64,000 nt of DNA from Streptomyces apocyni (GTDB taxonomy: Bacteria; Actinomycetota; Actinomycetes; Streptomycetales; Streptomycetaceae). The stretch lies in the NCBI RefSeq assembly GCF_009739465.1, contig NZ_WHOM01000036.1, forward strand, positions 310,001 through 374,000, given 5' to 3'. A model generated the notes under the pieces. That model was not told the DNA's origin and made no database searches. It saw nothing but the letters and a program-made list of their open reading frames with translations. The position numbers and the translations under genes are program-made. Shown in pieces: positions 1 to 7,342 of this stretch; position 1 is the stretch's first letter, and each line of letters begins with the position of its first letter.

Positions 1-13
1 CTCCTTCCCCCCG

Positions 14-520
14 TCAGAACAGGGCGGTCCCACCTTCGAAGTCCAGCAGCCGCTGCTTGCGCTCCAGGCCGCCGCCGTAGCCGGTGAGGCTTCCGTGCGC
101 GCCGACCACCCGGTGGCAGGGCACGATGATGCCGATCGGGTTCTTCCCGTTGGCGAGACCAACGGCGCGTGACGCGCCGGGTTTGCCGAGCGCTTCGGCG
201 AGCTCACCGTACGAGCGGGTCTCGCCGTACGGGATCTCCCGCAGCCCGTCCCAGACGCTGCGCTGAAAGGGCGTGCCCTCCAGGTGCAGCGGCAGGTCAA
301 ACTCCTTGAGACCGCCCACGAAGTACGCTCGGAGCTGGCGGACGACCTCGTCGAACGGGGTGTCGTCGGGGCTGCCGAAGGTCTCCTCGGCCGGGCGATG
401 ACGCTGGTCGGTCATGTAGAGCCCGGACAGGACACCGTCGGTGGCGACGAGCGTGAGAGGTCCGTAGGGGCTGTCAATCACTGTGTGCTGCTTCGTGCAC
501 TGCTGCGTGTTCTGCGTCAC
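14..520 (-). CDS. ogt: Methylated-DNA--protein-cysteine methyltransferase
   Basis: Suicide repair enzyme that takes the alkyl group from O6-alkylguanine (and O4-alkylthymine) onto its own cysteine. The active-site motif PCHRV is visible with Cys at about residue 135 of the 168-residue product. The preceding helix-turn-helix stretch ([15 protein letters not shown], then [12 protein letters not shown]) is the DNA-binding fold of the family. I chose the GTG at 520 because AAGGAC lies about 8 nt upstream. An in-frame GTG at 562 would add 14 residues but has no ribosome site. In other Streptomyces the gene commonly sits directly next to an ada/alkA gene. Here that partner (4936-6417, same strand) is 4.4 kb away, with an accessory cassette between. 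Function confident; start less so. Confidence 0.93.
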   Translation of the reverse strand: MTQNTQQCTKQHTVIDSPYGPLTLVATDGVLSGLYMTDQRHRPAEETFGSPDDTPFDEVVRQLRAYFVGGLKEFDLPLHLEGTPFQRSVWDGLREIPYGETRSYGELAEALGKPGASRAVGLANGKNPIGIIVPCHRVVGAHGSLTGYGGGLERKQRLLDFEGGTALF

Positions 521-876
521 CGCTGGTGTCCTTACGCGGGGATGGGGTTTATGGGCTTCCACTGAGGCTCAACGCCTACTGTGACCCACTCCCGCCCGAT
601 GCACTGGTGGTAAAACGACGTGACCGTCCCGACACATACCGCTCCCGGCACGCCGCGATCTACTGTCGGCGCTCGTGCACACCTGATGGTGACGCGCCAT
701 ACTCCAGGCGAAACGGTCCCATGTCGTCCGAACGAATCCCCAAGGAAGCACGGAGGCCGGTGTGCCCCGTTGCGGCTCCTGCGCCCTGTCGCCTTCGGAC
801 GGCGGGGGCTTCCTGCTGTCCGCGTGTGAGGCAACGGCTCCCGCTCAAGGAGGAGTCAGAGTTGTACCTGTGCCGT
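521..876. other. Gap between ogt and the accessory cassette
   Basis: About 356 bases with no gene I can support. Open frames cross it on both strands, but they show no recognisable domain and no ribosome site. It lies between the inferred start of ogt and the end of the SLOG-like gene, so it should contain the ogt promoter and possibly the edge of the inserted cassette. I see no tRNA, direct repeats or transposase remnant. Confidence 0.5.
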
Positions 877-1365
877 TCAGTTCCGGCGCGCGGCGCCGTT
901 CGGCCATACGACCTCGACCGGGAGGCCCGCCTCGCGGGCCTCGACGACAGTGTCCGCGGTGCCGCCGCCCTTGCCCGTGGGCGACTCACCGCTCCAGACC
1001 GCGACGAGCCGGTCGGCTCGCTTGAGGAGAGTGCGGTTGGCGTCCTCGTAAGCGTGCCGGTTGGCCGTGTCGTGGGCGAGCACGAGCACCTCGTCGGCGG
1101 CTGCCGTGAGCCGGTCGAATGTCTCCGCGTGATCGGGTTTGACCTTGGCCTGCCGGTAGTCCCGCGAGGGGATCACCGCCACCAGGCGTCCACCGAGTTC
1201 CAGGACGATCTCGGCGAACAGAGAATCGGAGCCCTTCGCGATGCAGGACACTCCGGTCAGGTCACCGTCGGCATAGGGCTTGAGGGCCTCGCGGACTGCG
1301 TCACGTACCAGGGGCACGCTGGCGTCGGTCAGGTCCATGTGGCCGGTGACAGCGATGGTGGTCAC
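877..1365 (-). CDS. SLOG/Rossmann-like hypothetical protein
   Basis: 162-residue protein starting at a GTG that overlaps the stop of the upstream TPR gene (GTGA), with a strong GAGGAG site 5 nt before it. It looks like a small single Rossmann-like domain of the SLOG (nucleotide-sensing) type. The N-terminus has a beta-strand and glycine turn (IAVTGHMDLTD), the middle has IAKGSDSLFAE, and the end has ADRLVAVWSGE and a glycine-rich GKGGGTADTV turn before a last strand. No signal peptide or membrane segment. Translational coupling suggests it works with the XRE/TPR regulator, perhaps sensing a nucleotide-derived ligand; that is inference. The family assignment rests on motif pattern only. A longer start at 1497 would run antiphase through the upstream gene and is unlikely. 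Confidence 0.7.
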   Translation of the reverse strand: MTTIAVTGHMDLTDASVPLVRDAVREALKPYADGDLTGVSCIAKGSDSLFAEIVLELGGRLVAVIPSRDYRQAKVKPDHAETFDRLTAAADEVLVLAHDTANRHAYEDANRTLLKRADRLVAVWSGESPTGKGGGTADTVVEAREAGLPVEVVWPNGAARRN

Positions 1366-2453
1366 GGTTCTCCTCGCTTCGACAACTGGTCGCGGATCAT
1401 AGTGCGTGCCTCGGCTACAGCTCGTGACGCCCCTCGGCCGACGGTGTACGGGTACAGGTGGCTGAGCTGGGTGCGGACCCGGCTGGACTGCGTACACGCC
1501 GCCGCCTCGACGGCCTGGCGCGTCTGCTCAACGGCACCGGGTAGGTCGCCCAGGAGGAAGTGGCACTCGGCCAGGCCGATCAGGTCCAGGGCGTGGCTGC
1601 GCCCAGCCTCAGGACCACGCGTTGCCAGTGCCTTGTTGATCGACTCCGCAGCGGTCTCGGCGTGCTGGCGCGGATTCTGTCGGGCCAGGTCCAGCAGCCG
1701 TCCGCCCGTTACCCCGGCGAGTTCGGCACGGTCGAAGTACGTGATCCAGTACGGCTCATCGCCTGGATCGGCATCGGCCAGCGTGTCGGCTGCCTCCGAC
1801 GTGGCCCGCCGGAAGGCAGCGCTTCGGCCCATGGCCACGTAGGCCCACGCCTCTCGGGTGTGGAGCATGGCGCGCACGCGCGGCCCCACGGTCCTGTGCG
1901 CACGCTTGTGGGCGAGATGCACGAGTTCAAGGGCGTCCTGCGGCCGGTCCCGGCACAGCATCTGCCGGGCCATCCCCGCCAGCACGTTGACGCCGAACGC
2001 CGTGTCGCCTCCGGCATGGGCCGCGCGCAGCGCGAGCCGGTAGTAGTTCTGCGCCTGCTTGTGCATTCCAGAGTCCCATGCCATCGTCGCCGCGGTGCCG
2101 CCGAGGTAGGCCATGACGCGGAAGAGGCGCTGTTCGATGGCGGGGGCTTGGTGCTCGTCAAGGTGGCTGGCTACTTCGTTGAGTTGGCCGATGACGGCCT
2201 TGCGGCGCAGGCCGCCACCGTACTTGTGGTCCCAGGCGCGGAACGCGCGTGCGGTGCCTTCGAGTTCTTCGATGTCACGCCGTCCCAGGCGTCCGTGGCG
2301 CGGGGAGGGCTCTGCTCTAGGGGCGGGCTGGAGCCAGCCTTCGAGGGAATCGAGGAGGGTGGCGCCGGTTGCGGCGGCACCGGCCAGGGCGCGGGTAGCC
2401 GCGCGGCGGTCCATCACGAGATCGCTCCTGGTCAGGTCTGCGGCCAGGTGCAC
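1362..2453 (-). pseudogene. TPR-like C-terminal part of an XRE-family regulator (frame break)
   Basis: 363 residues open from a GTG at 2453 (an ATG at MDRRAATRAL is slightly further in). The sequence is alpha-helical with TPR-like stretches such as AQNYYRLALRAAHAGGD, QDALELVHLAHKRAHR and SINKALATRGPEAGRSHALD. It corresponds to the C-terminal sensor domain of large Streptomyces XRE regulators, normally preceded in the same chain by a helix-turn-helix. Here that domain lies just upstream at 2527-2727 but is offset by one nucleotide. Either a frameshift has broken the gene, or the two halves are now separate proteins. The body of the domain has no internal stop, so any damage looks recent. It overlaps the downstream SLOG-like gene by GTGA. 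Confidence 0.7.
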
Positions 2454-2727
2454 GGTCGTGGTGGGGCGCCAGGGAGCGTCGTCGGGTGACCGTGCGGCCG
2501 GTGGCTTCGGTGGGTGAACGTCTTCTGACCTGTTGCTGCCCGCTGATGATGGTGGAGACCTTGCCGGGAGTGAGCTGGCAGGCGGCCGCGATGCGGTTCT
2601 GCGACAGGCCGCCCCGCTTCTTGAACAGGGAGAAGGCCGCAGCGAAGTCGTGCTCTGTCAGGGCTCGTTTCACGTCGTCCCGGTCGAGGACGTCTGGGTC
2701 GAGCGGGCCGGAGGTGGCGGCGTTCAT
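2317..2727 (-). pseudogene. Helix-turn-helix N-terminal part of the XRE regulator (frame break)
   Basis: From ATG 2727 (GGAAG 9 nt upstream; an in-frame TTG at 2736 is an alternative) the first 65-70 residues form an XRE-type HTH: ALTEHDFAAAFSLFKKRGG, then LSQNRIAAACQLTPGKVSTI and ISGQQQV. Immediately after QQQV the frame turns into Arg/Pro-rich sequence (RRRSPTEATGRTVTRRR) and stops at 2317. The expected TPR domain continues in a frame one nucleotide away. The missing stretch would hold the last HTH-domain helix and the linker. It diverges from the DUF6415 gene across a 190 bp region containing a palindrome, so it is the likely cassette repressor or activator if still functional. Confidence 0.65.
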
Positions 2728-2786
2728 GCGGGCCAACTTCCGGAGTGATCATATGCGCTTCGTCGCGCCTTCCGAACCAGAAACGA

Positions 2787-2809
2787 GTGTATTACCGGCT
2801 CGGTAACAC
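2787..2809. promoter_or_regulatory. Palindromic operator candidate in a divergent promoter region
   Basis: The inverted repeat TTACCG-GCT-CGGTAA (2792-2806) is extended by GTGT on the left and CAC on the right, with one unpaired base. It lies between the divergently transcribed XRE regulator (start 2727) and the DUF6415 gene (start 2921), where such a regulator would bind. The surrounding 60 bases are less GC-rich than the genes. Sequence directly seen; binding inferred. Confidence 0.5.
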
Positions 2810-2920
2810 CCGGTGGTCATACCGCAGTTGAACGCGGTCGACGACTCTCTGTGCAGGAGCACCACGGACCCCGGCGCCGCTGTCACGGCCCGGGGCGTGG
2901 CCGACTGCGAAGGAGTCGAC

Positions 2921-3316
2921 ATGAAGCAACGTACAGCCCACCCACCAGACATGGCAGCGCAGGATCAACGCCCGCCGGACATCGCCACGATGCGCGCCGC
3001 CACAGCCGGACTACTTGCTGAGGACTCGCAGTTGCCGCGCTACGAGGACCTGGAGCTGACGCTGCTCCGGCTGCGTGACTTCCTCGCGCTGCTCATCCCG
3101 GTCATCGAGGACCTGGCCAGCCCTCTGCCCGCCCGCGACGTGCCCACCCAGTGCGCCCTGGCCGGTGTGAGCACGGCGCGACACCGCCTGAACGATGTCC
3201 CCGTTGGGACAGAGAGGGTCGGCCTGGTCTCCGAGGTGAAGCGCGCTCAGCGTCTCGCTCTCTCGGTGGACGCCCTGTGCGACCACTACGAGAACCTGAA
3301 CGGCATCAGCACATGA
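2921..3316 (+). CDS. DUF6415-like protein
   Basis: 131-residue protein from ATG 2921 with a GAAGGAG ribosome site 6 nt before it. It resembles the Streptomyces DUF6415 family (annotated as 'natural product biosynthesis protein'). Typical elements are IATMRAATAGLL near residue 25, a helical LTLLRLRDFLALLIPVIEDLA segment, a region corresponding to the usual CALAGVSTARHRL, and the ending LSVDALCDHYENL. No membrane segment or signal peptide. Its molecular role is unknown. Its stop overlaps the start of the zinc-ribbon gene (ATGA), so the two are translationally coupled, and it heads the cassette opposite the XRE regulator. The family name is from memory. Confidence 0.72.
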   Translation: MKQRTAHPPDMAAQDQRPPDIATMRAATAGLLAEDSQLPRYEDLELTLLRLRDFLALLIPVIEDLASPLPARDVPTQCALAGVSTARHRLNDVPVGTERVGLVSEVKRAQRLALSVDALCDHYENLNGIST

Positions 3317-3786
3317 CGGCGCCGGCCATGACTCGGATCTGCCGCGAGTGCGACGAGCCGACTGGTGAGCCGATCGCCGTCGCCCTGGAACACGCCATGT
3401 CGGGCCCTGGCCGGGTCGTCTACCTGTGTCCGCATTGCCGTCGCGCACTCGGGCTGCTCCCACTGGACGAGCACCCGGACGGCAGCGACGGGCGCGTCCA
3501 CTTCGAGTCCCGCACCCCACCGAGCCTACGGCGGCAGGGGGCGACTGGATTCTGCCGCCGTGTCCTGGACACCGGCTCGGTCTGCTCCCCTTCAGCGCCG
3601 ACCGGGGCGGGTCCACCAAACCTCTCAAGAAAGGACATCAGCCATGACTGTCTTACTGGAAACTCCCGGCCAGACCGCGTACCGCGATCCCCGGGCGCTG
3701 CTCAACGCGGTGCGCCCGTACGTGAAGGAGTGCACGTACAACATCTTCGAGGCCCCCGGCAACGAGGGCAGCCTGTGGGACCGTGA
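3313..3786 (+). CDS. Zinc-ribbon small protein, C-terminus probably run-on
   Basis: Starts at ATG 3313 inside the DUF6415 stop (ATGA). The first 60 residues look like a compact zinc ribbon: CRECDEPTG near the start and YLCPHCRRALG about 35 residues later, giving two CxxC knuckles, then LLPLDEHPDGSDGRVHF. In relatives as I remember them, the protein ends about here. In this sequence the frame stays open to 3786, overlapping the next gene by 143 bp, and the added residues are low-complexity and read like an out-of-frame tail. The natural stop has probably been lost, or there is an indel. Function unknown; possibly a metal-dependent protein- or RNA-binding partner in the cassette. Confidence 0.6.
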   Translation: MTAPAMTRICRECDEPTGEPIAVALEHAMSGPGRVVYLCPHCRRALGLLPLDEHPDGSDGRVHFESRTPPSLRRQGATGFCRRVLDTGSVCSPSAPTGAGPPNLSRKDISHDCLTGNSRPDRVPRSPGAAQRGAPVREGVHVQHLRGPRQRGQPVGP

Positions 3787-4153
3787 GATCGCGCTGCTGA
3801 TGCGCGACAACGTCATGGTGCGCGACATGGCGGAGCGCGTCCTCGGGAACGCGGTGATGTACCTGATCACGGCCATGGAGCGCCCTGAGATCCATCTCGG
3901 GGTCGGCAAGACCGTGGACATCGGGGTGCATCAGATCATTCTGGACTCTCCGGTGTACTTCGCGTTCTGCCATCTGTACAACAGCGGGCAGTACAAGCAC
4001 CACGCCCCGCTCGTTGTCCGCAGGAGCGACGGTCTCGTGCTCCGCACCGCCGACGTCCTCCGTGAGCAGGGCTTCGACACGGACGAAGAGCTGTGGGCCA
4101 TGGACGGCGCGGACTGCTCCCCGTGCGACGACAAGGTCCCCGACAGCCACTGA
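3644..4153 (+). CDS. Glycine-rich-domain-like protein with Cys-containing tail and TTA codon
   Basis: 169 residues from ATG 3644, preceded by AAGAAAGGA. The core VDIGVHQIILDSPVYFAFC followed by QYKHHAPL resembles the 'VD-x-x-WH-x-x-I-L-x-T-x-x-Y-x-x-F-C … HH-x-P' signature of glycine-rich-domain-containing proteins, except that the usual Trp is Val. The last 20 residues (MDGADCSPCDDKVPDSH) contain an isolated CxxC and are polar. Proteins of this type with a short Cys-containing tail recur in Streptomyces next to XRE/TPR regulators and methyltransferases; I recall the pattern but no proven function. Codon 4 is TTA (3653-3655), so translation should depend on the bldA tRNA. It could be a scaffold or a precursor whose tail is modified by the adjacent methyltransferase; that is speculation. 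Confidence 0.65.
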   Translation: MTVLLETPGQTAYRDPRALLNAVRPYVKECTYNIFEAPGNEGSLWDREIALLMRDNVMVRDMAERVLGNAVMYLITAMERPEIHLGVGKTVDIGVHQIILDSPVYFAFCHLYNSGQYKHHAPLVVRRSDGLVLRTADVLREQGFDTDEELWAMDGADCSPCDDKVPDSH

Positions 4154-4167
4154 CCGACCAGAGTGCT

Positions 4168-4204
4168 CCCGCCCCCGCCCCGGCTCTCCACAGGCGGGGG
4201 CGGG
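4168..4204 (+). terminator. Strong GC hairpin between the GRDP-like and methyltransferase genes
   Basis: A perfect 12-bp stem, CCCGCCCCCGCC (4168-4179) against GGCGGGGGCGGG (4193-4204), with a 13-nt loop and no U-tract, 15 nt after the stop of the GRDP-like gene. It may terminate or attenuate transcription before the methyltransferase, or protect the upstream mRNA. The methyltransferase begins 35 nt further on. Confidence 0.6.
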
Positions 4205-4238
4205 ACACACCCCCCGACACACCCCGAGGATCATCCCC

Positions 4239-4946
4239 GTGCCCGTACCACACGACATCGCCGCCGAGACCGAACTCTGGGACGCCTTCGCCGAGTCCGC
4301 GTTCAACGACCACGCGGAGCCCGTCTTCAACTGGACCCAGTACACCGACCACGGACCAGGCTCCGAACTGCTCGGTGACCCCGCATCGGTCCTGGAGATC
4401 GGCTGCGGCACCGGCCGGGCCCTGGCCTACCTCGCCCAGCGCGGCGTCACCGCACGCGGGGTGGACCTGTCGCCAGTCATGATCAAGAAGGTCACCGACC
4501 GGTGGGGGGACAGCGGGGCGGAGTTCGTGTGCGGCGAAGTCCTCGACTTCCTGCGCGACGACACCCGGACCTACGACGCCGTGTACTCGATCTTCGGCGC
4601 CGCCTGGTTCGCCGACCCCGGCCAGCTGTTCCCGCTCGTCCGGCAGCGCCTCGCACCCGGCGGGGTGTTCGCGTTCTCGCAGCCTCCGGCCATCCCCGGC
4701 GCCTACGGGCCCCAGGGCATGTACAAGGGCGGCTTCGCCGGGAAGGCCATGTTCACCTACCGCTACAGCTACCGCCCCGCGATCTGGCAGCGACTGCTCA
4801 CACGGGCCGGATTCCACAGCACCGACGCGCAACTCATCGAAGCCCCCGAGCCGGATCACATCGACACTCTGCTCGTGAGGGGACATATTCACCCTGACGC
4901 TCCCGGCGCTCGGGCGGGCTCGCCGTATCCCCCCGTCAAGTTGTAG
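4239..4946 (+). CDS. Class I SAM-dependent methyltransferase
   Basis: 235 residues from GTG 4239, with CGAGGA 8 nt upstream. The SAM-binding motif I VLEIGCGTGRALAYLAQRG is at about residues 50-68, motif II is GVDLSPVMI, an acidic GEVLDF follows, and YDAVYSIFGAAWF and LAPGGVFAFS are the later Rossmann motifs. No membrane or export signal, so cytosolic. The substrate cannot be read from sequence; the neighbour with the DCSPC tail or a small molecule are both possible. It is the last gene of the cassette. Its 3' end overlaps the convergent ada/alkA gene by 11 bp, marking the right edge of the putative insertion. Confidence 0.85.
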   Translation: MPVPHDIAAETELWDAFAESAFNDHAEPVFNWTQYTDHGPGSELLGDPASVLEIGCGTGRALAYLAQRGVTARGVDLSPVMIKKVTDRWGDSGAEFVCGEVLDFLRDDTRTYDAVYSIFGAAWFADPGQLFPLVRQRLAPGGVFAFSQPPAIPGAYGPQGMYKGGFAGKAMFTYRYSYRPAIWQRLLTRAGFHSTDAQLIEAPEPDHIDTLLVRGHIHPDAPGARAGSPYPPVKL

Positions 4947-6417
4947 GTGGTGGCATGTAGTTGATGGGGTGGTCGTCGGTGGCCCAGAGGTACTGAACCG
5001 CATAGGCGCGCCAGGGGCGCCAGGTGGCGGAGCGGGTGGTGAGGGCCGCGGGGGTGGAGGGCAGGCCGAGGGTGGCTGCGGCGCGGCGGACTCCGAGGTC
5101 GGTGGGGAGGAAGGCGTCCGGGTCGCCCAGTGCGCGCATCGCGATGGCCTCGACGGTCCAGGGGCCGAAGCCGGGTAGGGCGGTGAGCTGGGCGCGAACC
5201 TTGTGCCAGTCGCTTTCGACGCCCAGGTGCAGTTCGCCGTCCGCGAGTTGGCGTACCAGGGTGGTGAGGGTCGTGCGGCGGGTGCGGGGCAGGGCCAGGG
5301 TGTCGGGGTCGAGTCCAGCCAGCGCTTTGGGTGAGGGAAAGAGGTGGGTGAGTGCGCCCTCTGGGTCGTCGACCGGGTCGCCGTGTGCGGTGACCAGGCG
5401 GGCCGCGTGGGTGCGGGCGGCGGCTGTGGAGACCTGCTGGCCCAGGACGGCGCGTACGGCGAACTCCGCCTCGTCGACCGTACGCGGCACCCGGCGGCCT
5501 GGCGCCTTGTCGACCAGCGGGCCGAGCAGCGGGTCGGTGCGCAGCTGGTCGTCGATGGCGACCGGGTCGGCGTCCAGGTCGAGCATCCGGCGGCAGCGGC
5601 TGATCGCGACGGTGAGGTCTCGCTGGTCGGTGAGGGCGAGGCGGCAGGCGATGTGGTCGGGGGTGGGGGTGAGGGCGACGATTCCGGGTCCGTACGGCAG
5701 TCGCAGGGTGCGGCGGTAGGCGCCGTCGCGCCATTCCTCGACGCCCGGTACGGCGGTCGCGGCGAGGTGGCCGAAGAGGTTGTCGGGGTTGAGCGGGGCG
5801 CGGAACGGCAGTCGCAGAGTGAGCACACCAGGGGTGGACTTCGGGCGTCTGCCGCCGCCCGCGCGGGTGCGGAGTTCGCCGGGGGTGAGCGCGAAGACCT
5901 CGCGGACTGTGTCGTTGAACGTACGGATGGAGGCGAATCCGGCCGCGAAGGCGGTGTCGGCCATGGCGAGTTCGGTGGTCTCGATCAGTACGCGGGCCGT
6001 TTGGGCGCGCTGGGCGCGGGCCAACGCGAGGGGTCCGGCGCCGAGTTCGGCGTGGAGTTGGCGTTCGATCTGGCGGGTGCTGTAGCCGAGTCGGGTGGCG
6101 AGGCCGGTGACCCCTTCGCGGTCCACGACTCCGTCGGCGATCAGTCGCATCGCGCGGGCCACCAGATCGGCGCGGTGGTTCCACTCCGGGGAGCCGGGGG
6201 TGGTGTCGGGGCGGCAGCGCTTGCAGGCCCGGAATCCCGCCTGCTGGCAGGCGGCCGCGCTCGGGTGGAAGCGCATGTTCTCGGGCTTGGGCGGCACGAC
6301 CGGGCAACTGGGGCGGCAGTAGATGCCAGTGGTCACCACCGCGGTGAAGAACCAGCCGTCGAAGCGGGCGTCCTTGGACTGGACGGCGCGTACGCAGTGC
6401 TCGGTGTCGGTGTGCAT
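4936..6417 (-). CDS. alkA: Ada/AlkA fusion: alkylation-responsive regulator and 3-methyladenine DNA glycosylase
   Basis: 493 residues from ATG 6417. The N-terminal Ada zinc domain has four cysteines (C34, C38, C65, C68, in YCRPSCP and CKRCRPD); the first is the methyl-phosphotriester acceptor. An AraC-type HTH follows at about residues 85-185 (GVTGLATRLGYSTRQIERQL … TAFAAGFASIRTFNDTVREVF). The C-terminal half is an AlkA glycosylase with LGQQVSTAAARTHAARLV, the helix-hairpin-helix LPGFGPWTVEAIAMRALG and the catalytic aspartate in PTDLGVRRA. It senses methylation damage and excises alkylated bases. It normally pairs with ogt, here displaced downstream by the inserted cassette. Confidence 0.93.
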   Translation of the reverse strand: MHTDTEHCVRAVQSKDARFDGWFFTAVVTTGIYCRPSCPVVPPKPENMRFHPSAAACQQAGFRACKRCRPDTTPGSPEWNHRADLVARAMRLIADGVVDREGVTGLATRLGYSTRQIERQLHAELGAGPLALARAQRAQTARVLIETTELAMADTAFAAGFASIRTFNDTVREVFALTPGELRTRAGGGRRPKSTPGVLTLRLPFRAPLNPDNLFGHLAATAVPGVEEWRDGAYRRTLRLPYGPGIVALTPTPDHIACRLALTDQRDLTVAISRCRRMLDLDADPVAIDDQLRTDPLLGPLVDKAPGRRVPRTVDEAEFAVRAVLGQQVSTAAARTHAARLVTAHGDPVDDPEGALTHLFPSPKALAGLDPDTLALPRTRRTTLTTLVRQLADGELHLGVESDWHKVRAQLTALPGFGPWTVEAIAMRALGDPDAFLPTDLGVRRAAATLGLPSTPAALTTRSATWRPWRAYAVQYLWATDDHPINYMPPPTT

Positions 6418-6543
6418 GGACCCAGCCTCACCCATGCTCAGCGCTTCGGCTGGCAGAAATCCGACATCAACCTGAAGCCCTGTCCGTGCCCCCGCGGCTG
6501 CTCATGATCTAGTCTCGCGGACCTGGGGAGGCCGAGGGAGGGA

Positions 6544-6807
6544 ATGGTAATGCGGGAAACCGTCATACTGCTGGGGACTGTGGCCCTGATCGCGTTCGCG
6601 GGGGCCGCCGCCGCGCCCGTGCTGGTACGGCGCGCGGGGCTGGTGTGCGTCATCGCCATGCTCGCCTTCAGCGGGGGTTCGGCCGGACCGCGCGAGTGGG
6701 TCAGCGCCACACCGCCCGACGGGTGGGAACCGCCGCCCTGCGCACACACCGCCCCCGAGTCCGACACCTCGGCCACCTGTGGCTTCTCCTACTTCGAACT
6801 CAGGTAG
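6544..6807 (+). CDS. Small membrane-anchored hypothetical protein
   Basis: 87 residues from ATG 6544 with AGGGAGGGA directly upstream. One or two hydrophobic segments fill the first 45 residues (VILLGTVALIAFAGAAAAPVL and GLVCVIAMLAFSGGSAG), followed by a proline-rich polar tail with two cysteines (CAHTAPESDTSATC) that could form a disulphide outside the membrane. No recognised family. It is monocistronic, convergent with the macrodomain gene 20 bp away. Coding status rests on the ribosome site, codon bias and membrane pattern. Confidence 0.6.
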   Translation: MVMRETVILLGTVALIAFAGAAAAPVLVRRAGLVCVIAMLAFSGGSAGPREWVSATPPDGWEPPPCAHTAPESDTSATCGFSYFELR

Positions 6808-6826
6808 CGAGCAGCGGCTGGCAGCG

Positions 6827-7342
6827 CTAGACGCCCTTCAGAGAGGCGGCGAACACTCCGTACGCCCGCTCGTCGAAGAGCACGAACCGCACCTCCTCGA
6901 CCGCGGTCTCGGTGTCCCGCACCGTCTCGACAGCGATCCGCGCCGCGTCCTCCATCGGCCACCGGTACACCCCGGTGGAGATGGCCGGGAAGGCGACGGT
7001 CCGCGCGCCCAGTTCGTCGGCGATACGCAGCGACTCGCGGTAGCAGGAAGCGAGCAGGGACGGGTCGCTTCCGGACGGCTGCCACACCGGGCCGACCGTG
7101 TGGATCACCCAGCGAGCGTCGAGTCGGCCCGCTGTGGTGGCGACGGCCTGCCCTGTGGGCAGGCCCTTGCCGTACCGCGAGGCGCGCAGGTCGCGGCAGG
7201 CGGCGAGGATGGCAGGGCCGCCACGCCGGTGGATGGCGCCGTCGACCCCGCCGCCGCCGAGCAGCGAGGAGTTCGCGGCGTTGACGATGGCGTCGACGGA
7301 CTGCTCGGTGATGTCGCCCTGGACAAGCGTGATCGTCGTCAT
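6827..7342 (-). CDS. Macrodomain protein, O-acetyl-ADP-ribose deacetylase type
   Basis: 171 residues from ATG 7342, which overlaps the stop of the upstream oxidoreductase gene (ATGA). It begins with the macrodomain signature [20 protein letters not shown], followed by the [14 protein letters not shown] ribose/phosphate loop, WVIHTVGP and [12 protein letters not shown]. Length and motifs match the YmdB/MacroD group, which hydrolyses O-acetyl-ADP-ribose and can remove mono-ADP-ribose from aspartate or glutamate. Cytosolic. Coupling to an FAD oxidoreductase is unexplained. An in-frame start at 7363 is possible but would lie deeper in the upstream gene. Confidence 0.92.
   Translation of the reverse strand: MTTITLVQGDITEQSVDAIVNAANSSLLGGGGVDGAIHRRGGPAILAACRDLRASRYGKGLPTGQAVATTAGRLDARWVIHTVGPVWQPSGSDPSLLASCYRESLRIADELGARTVAFPAISTGVYRWPMEDAARIAVETVRDTETAVEEVRFVLFDERAYGVFAASLKGV

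Noticed and set aside
526..1842. 438-residue open frame on the plus strand across the ogt/SLOG-like region
   Set aside because: It runs antisense to genes with clear motifs, has no ribosome site and no domain; typical antisense open frame of GC-rich DNA.
2432..2752. Alternative 106-residue minus-strand gene starting at ATG 2752
   Set aside because: It is the third frame over the HTH region, with no HTH pattern and His/Pro-rich composition.
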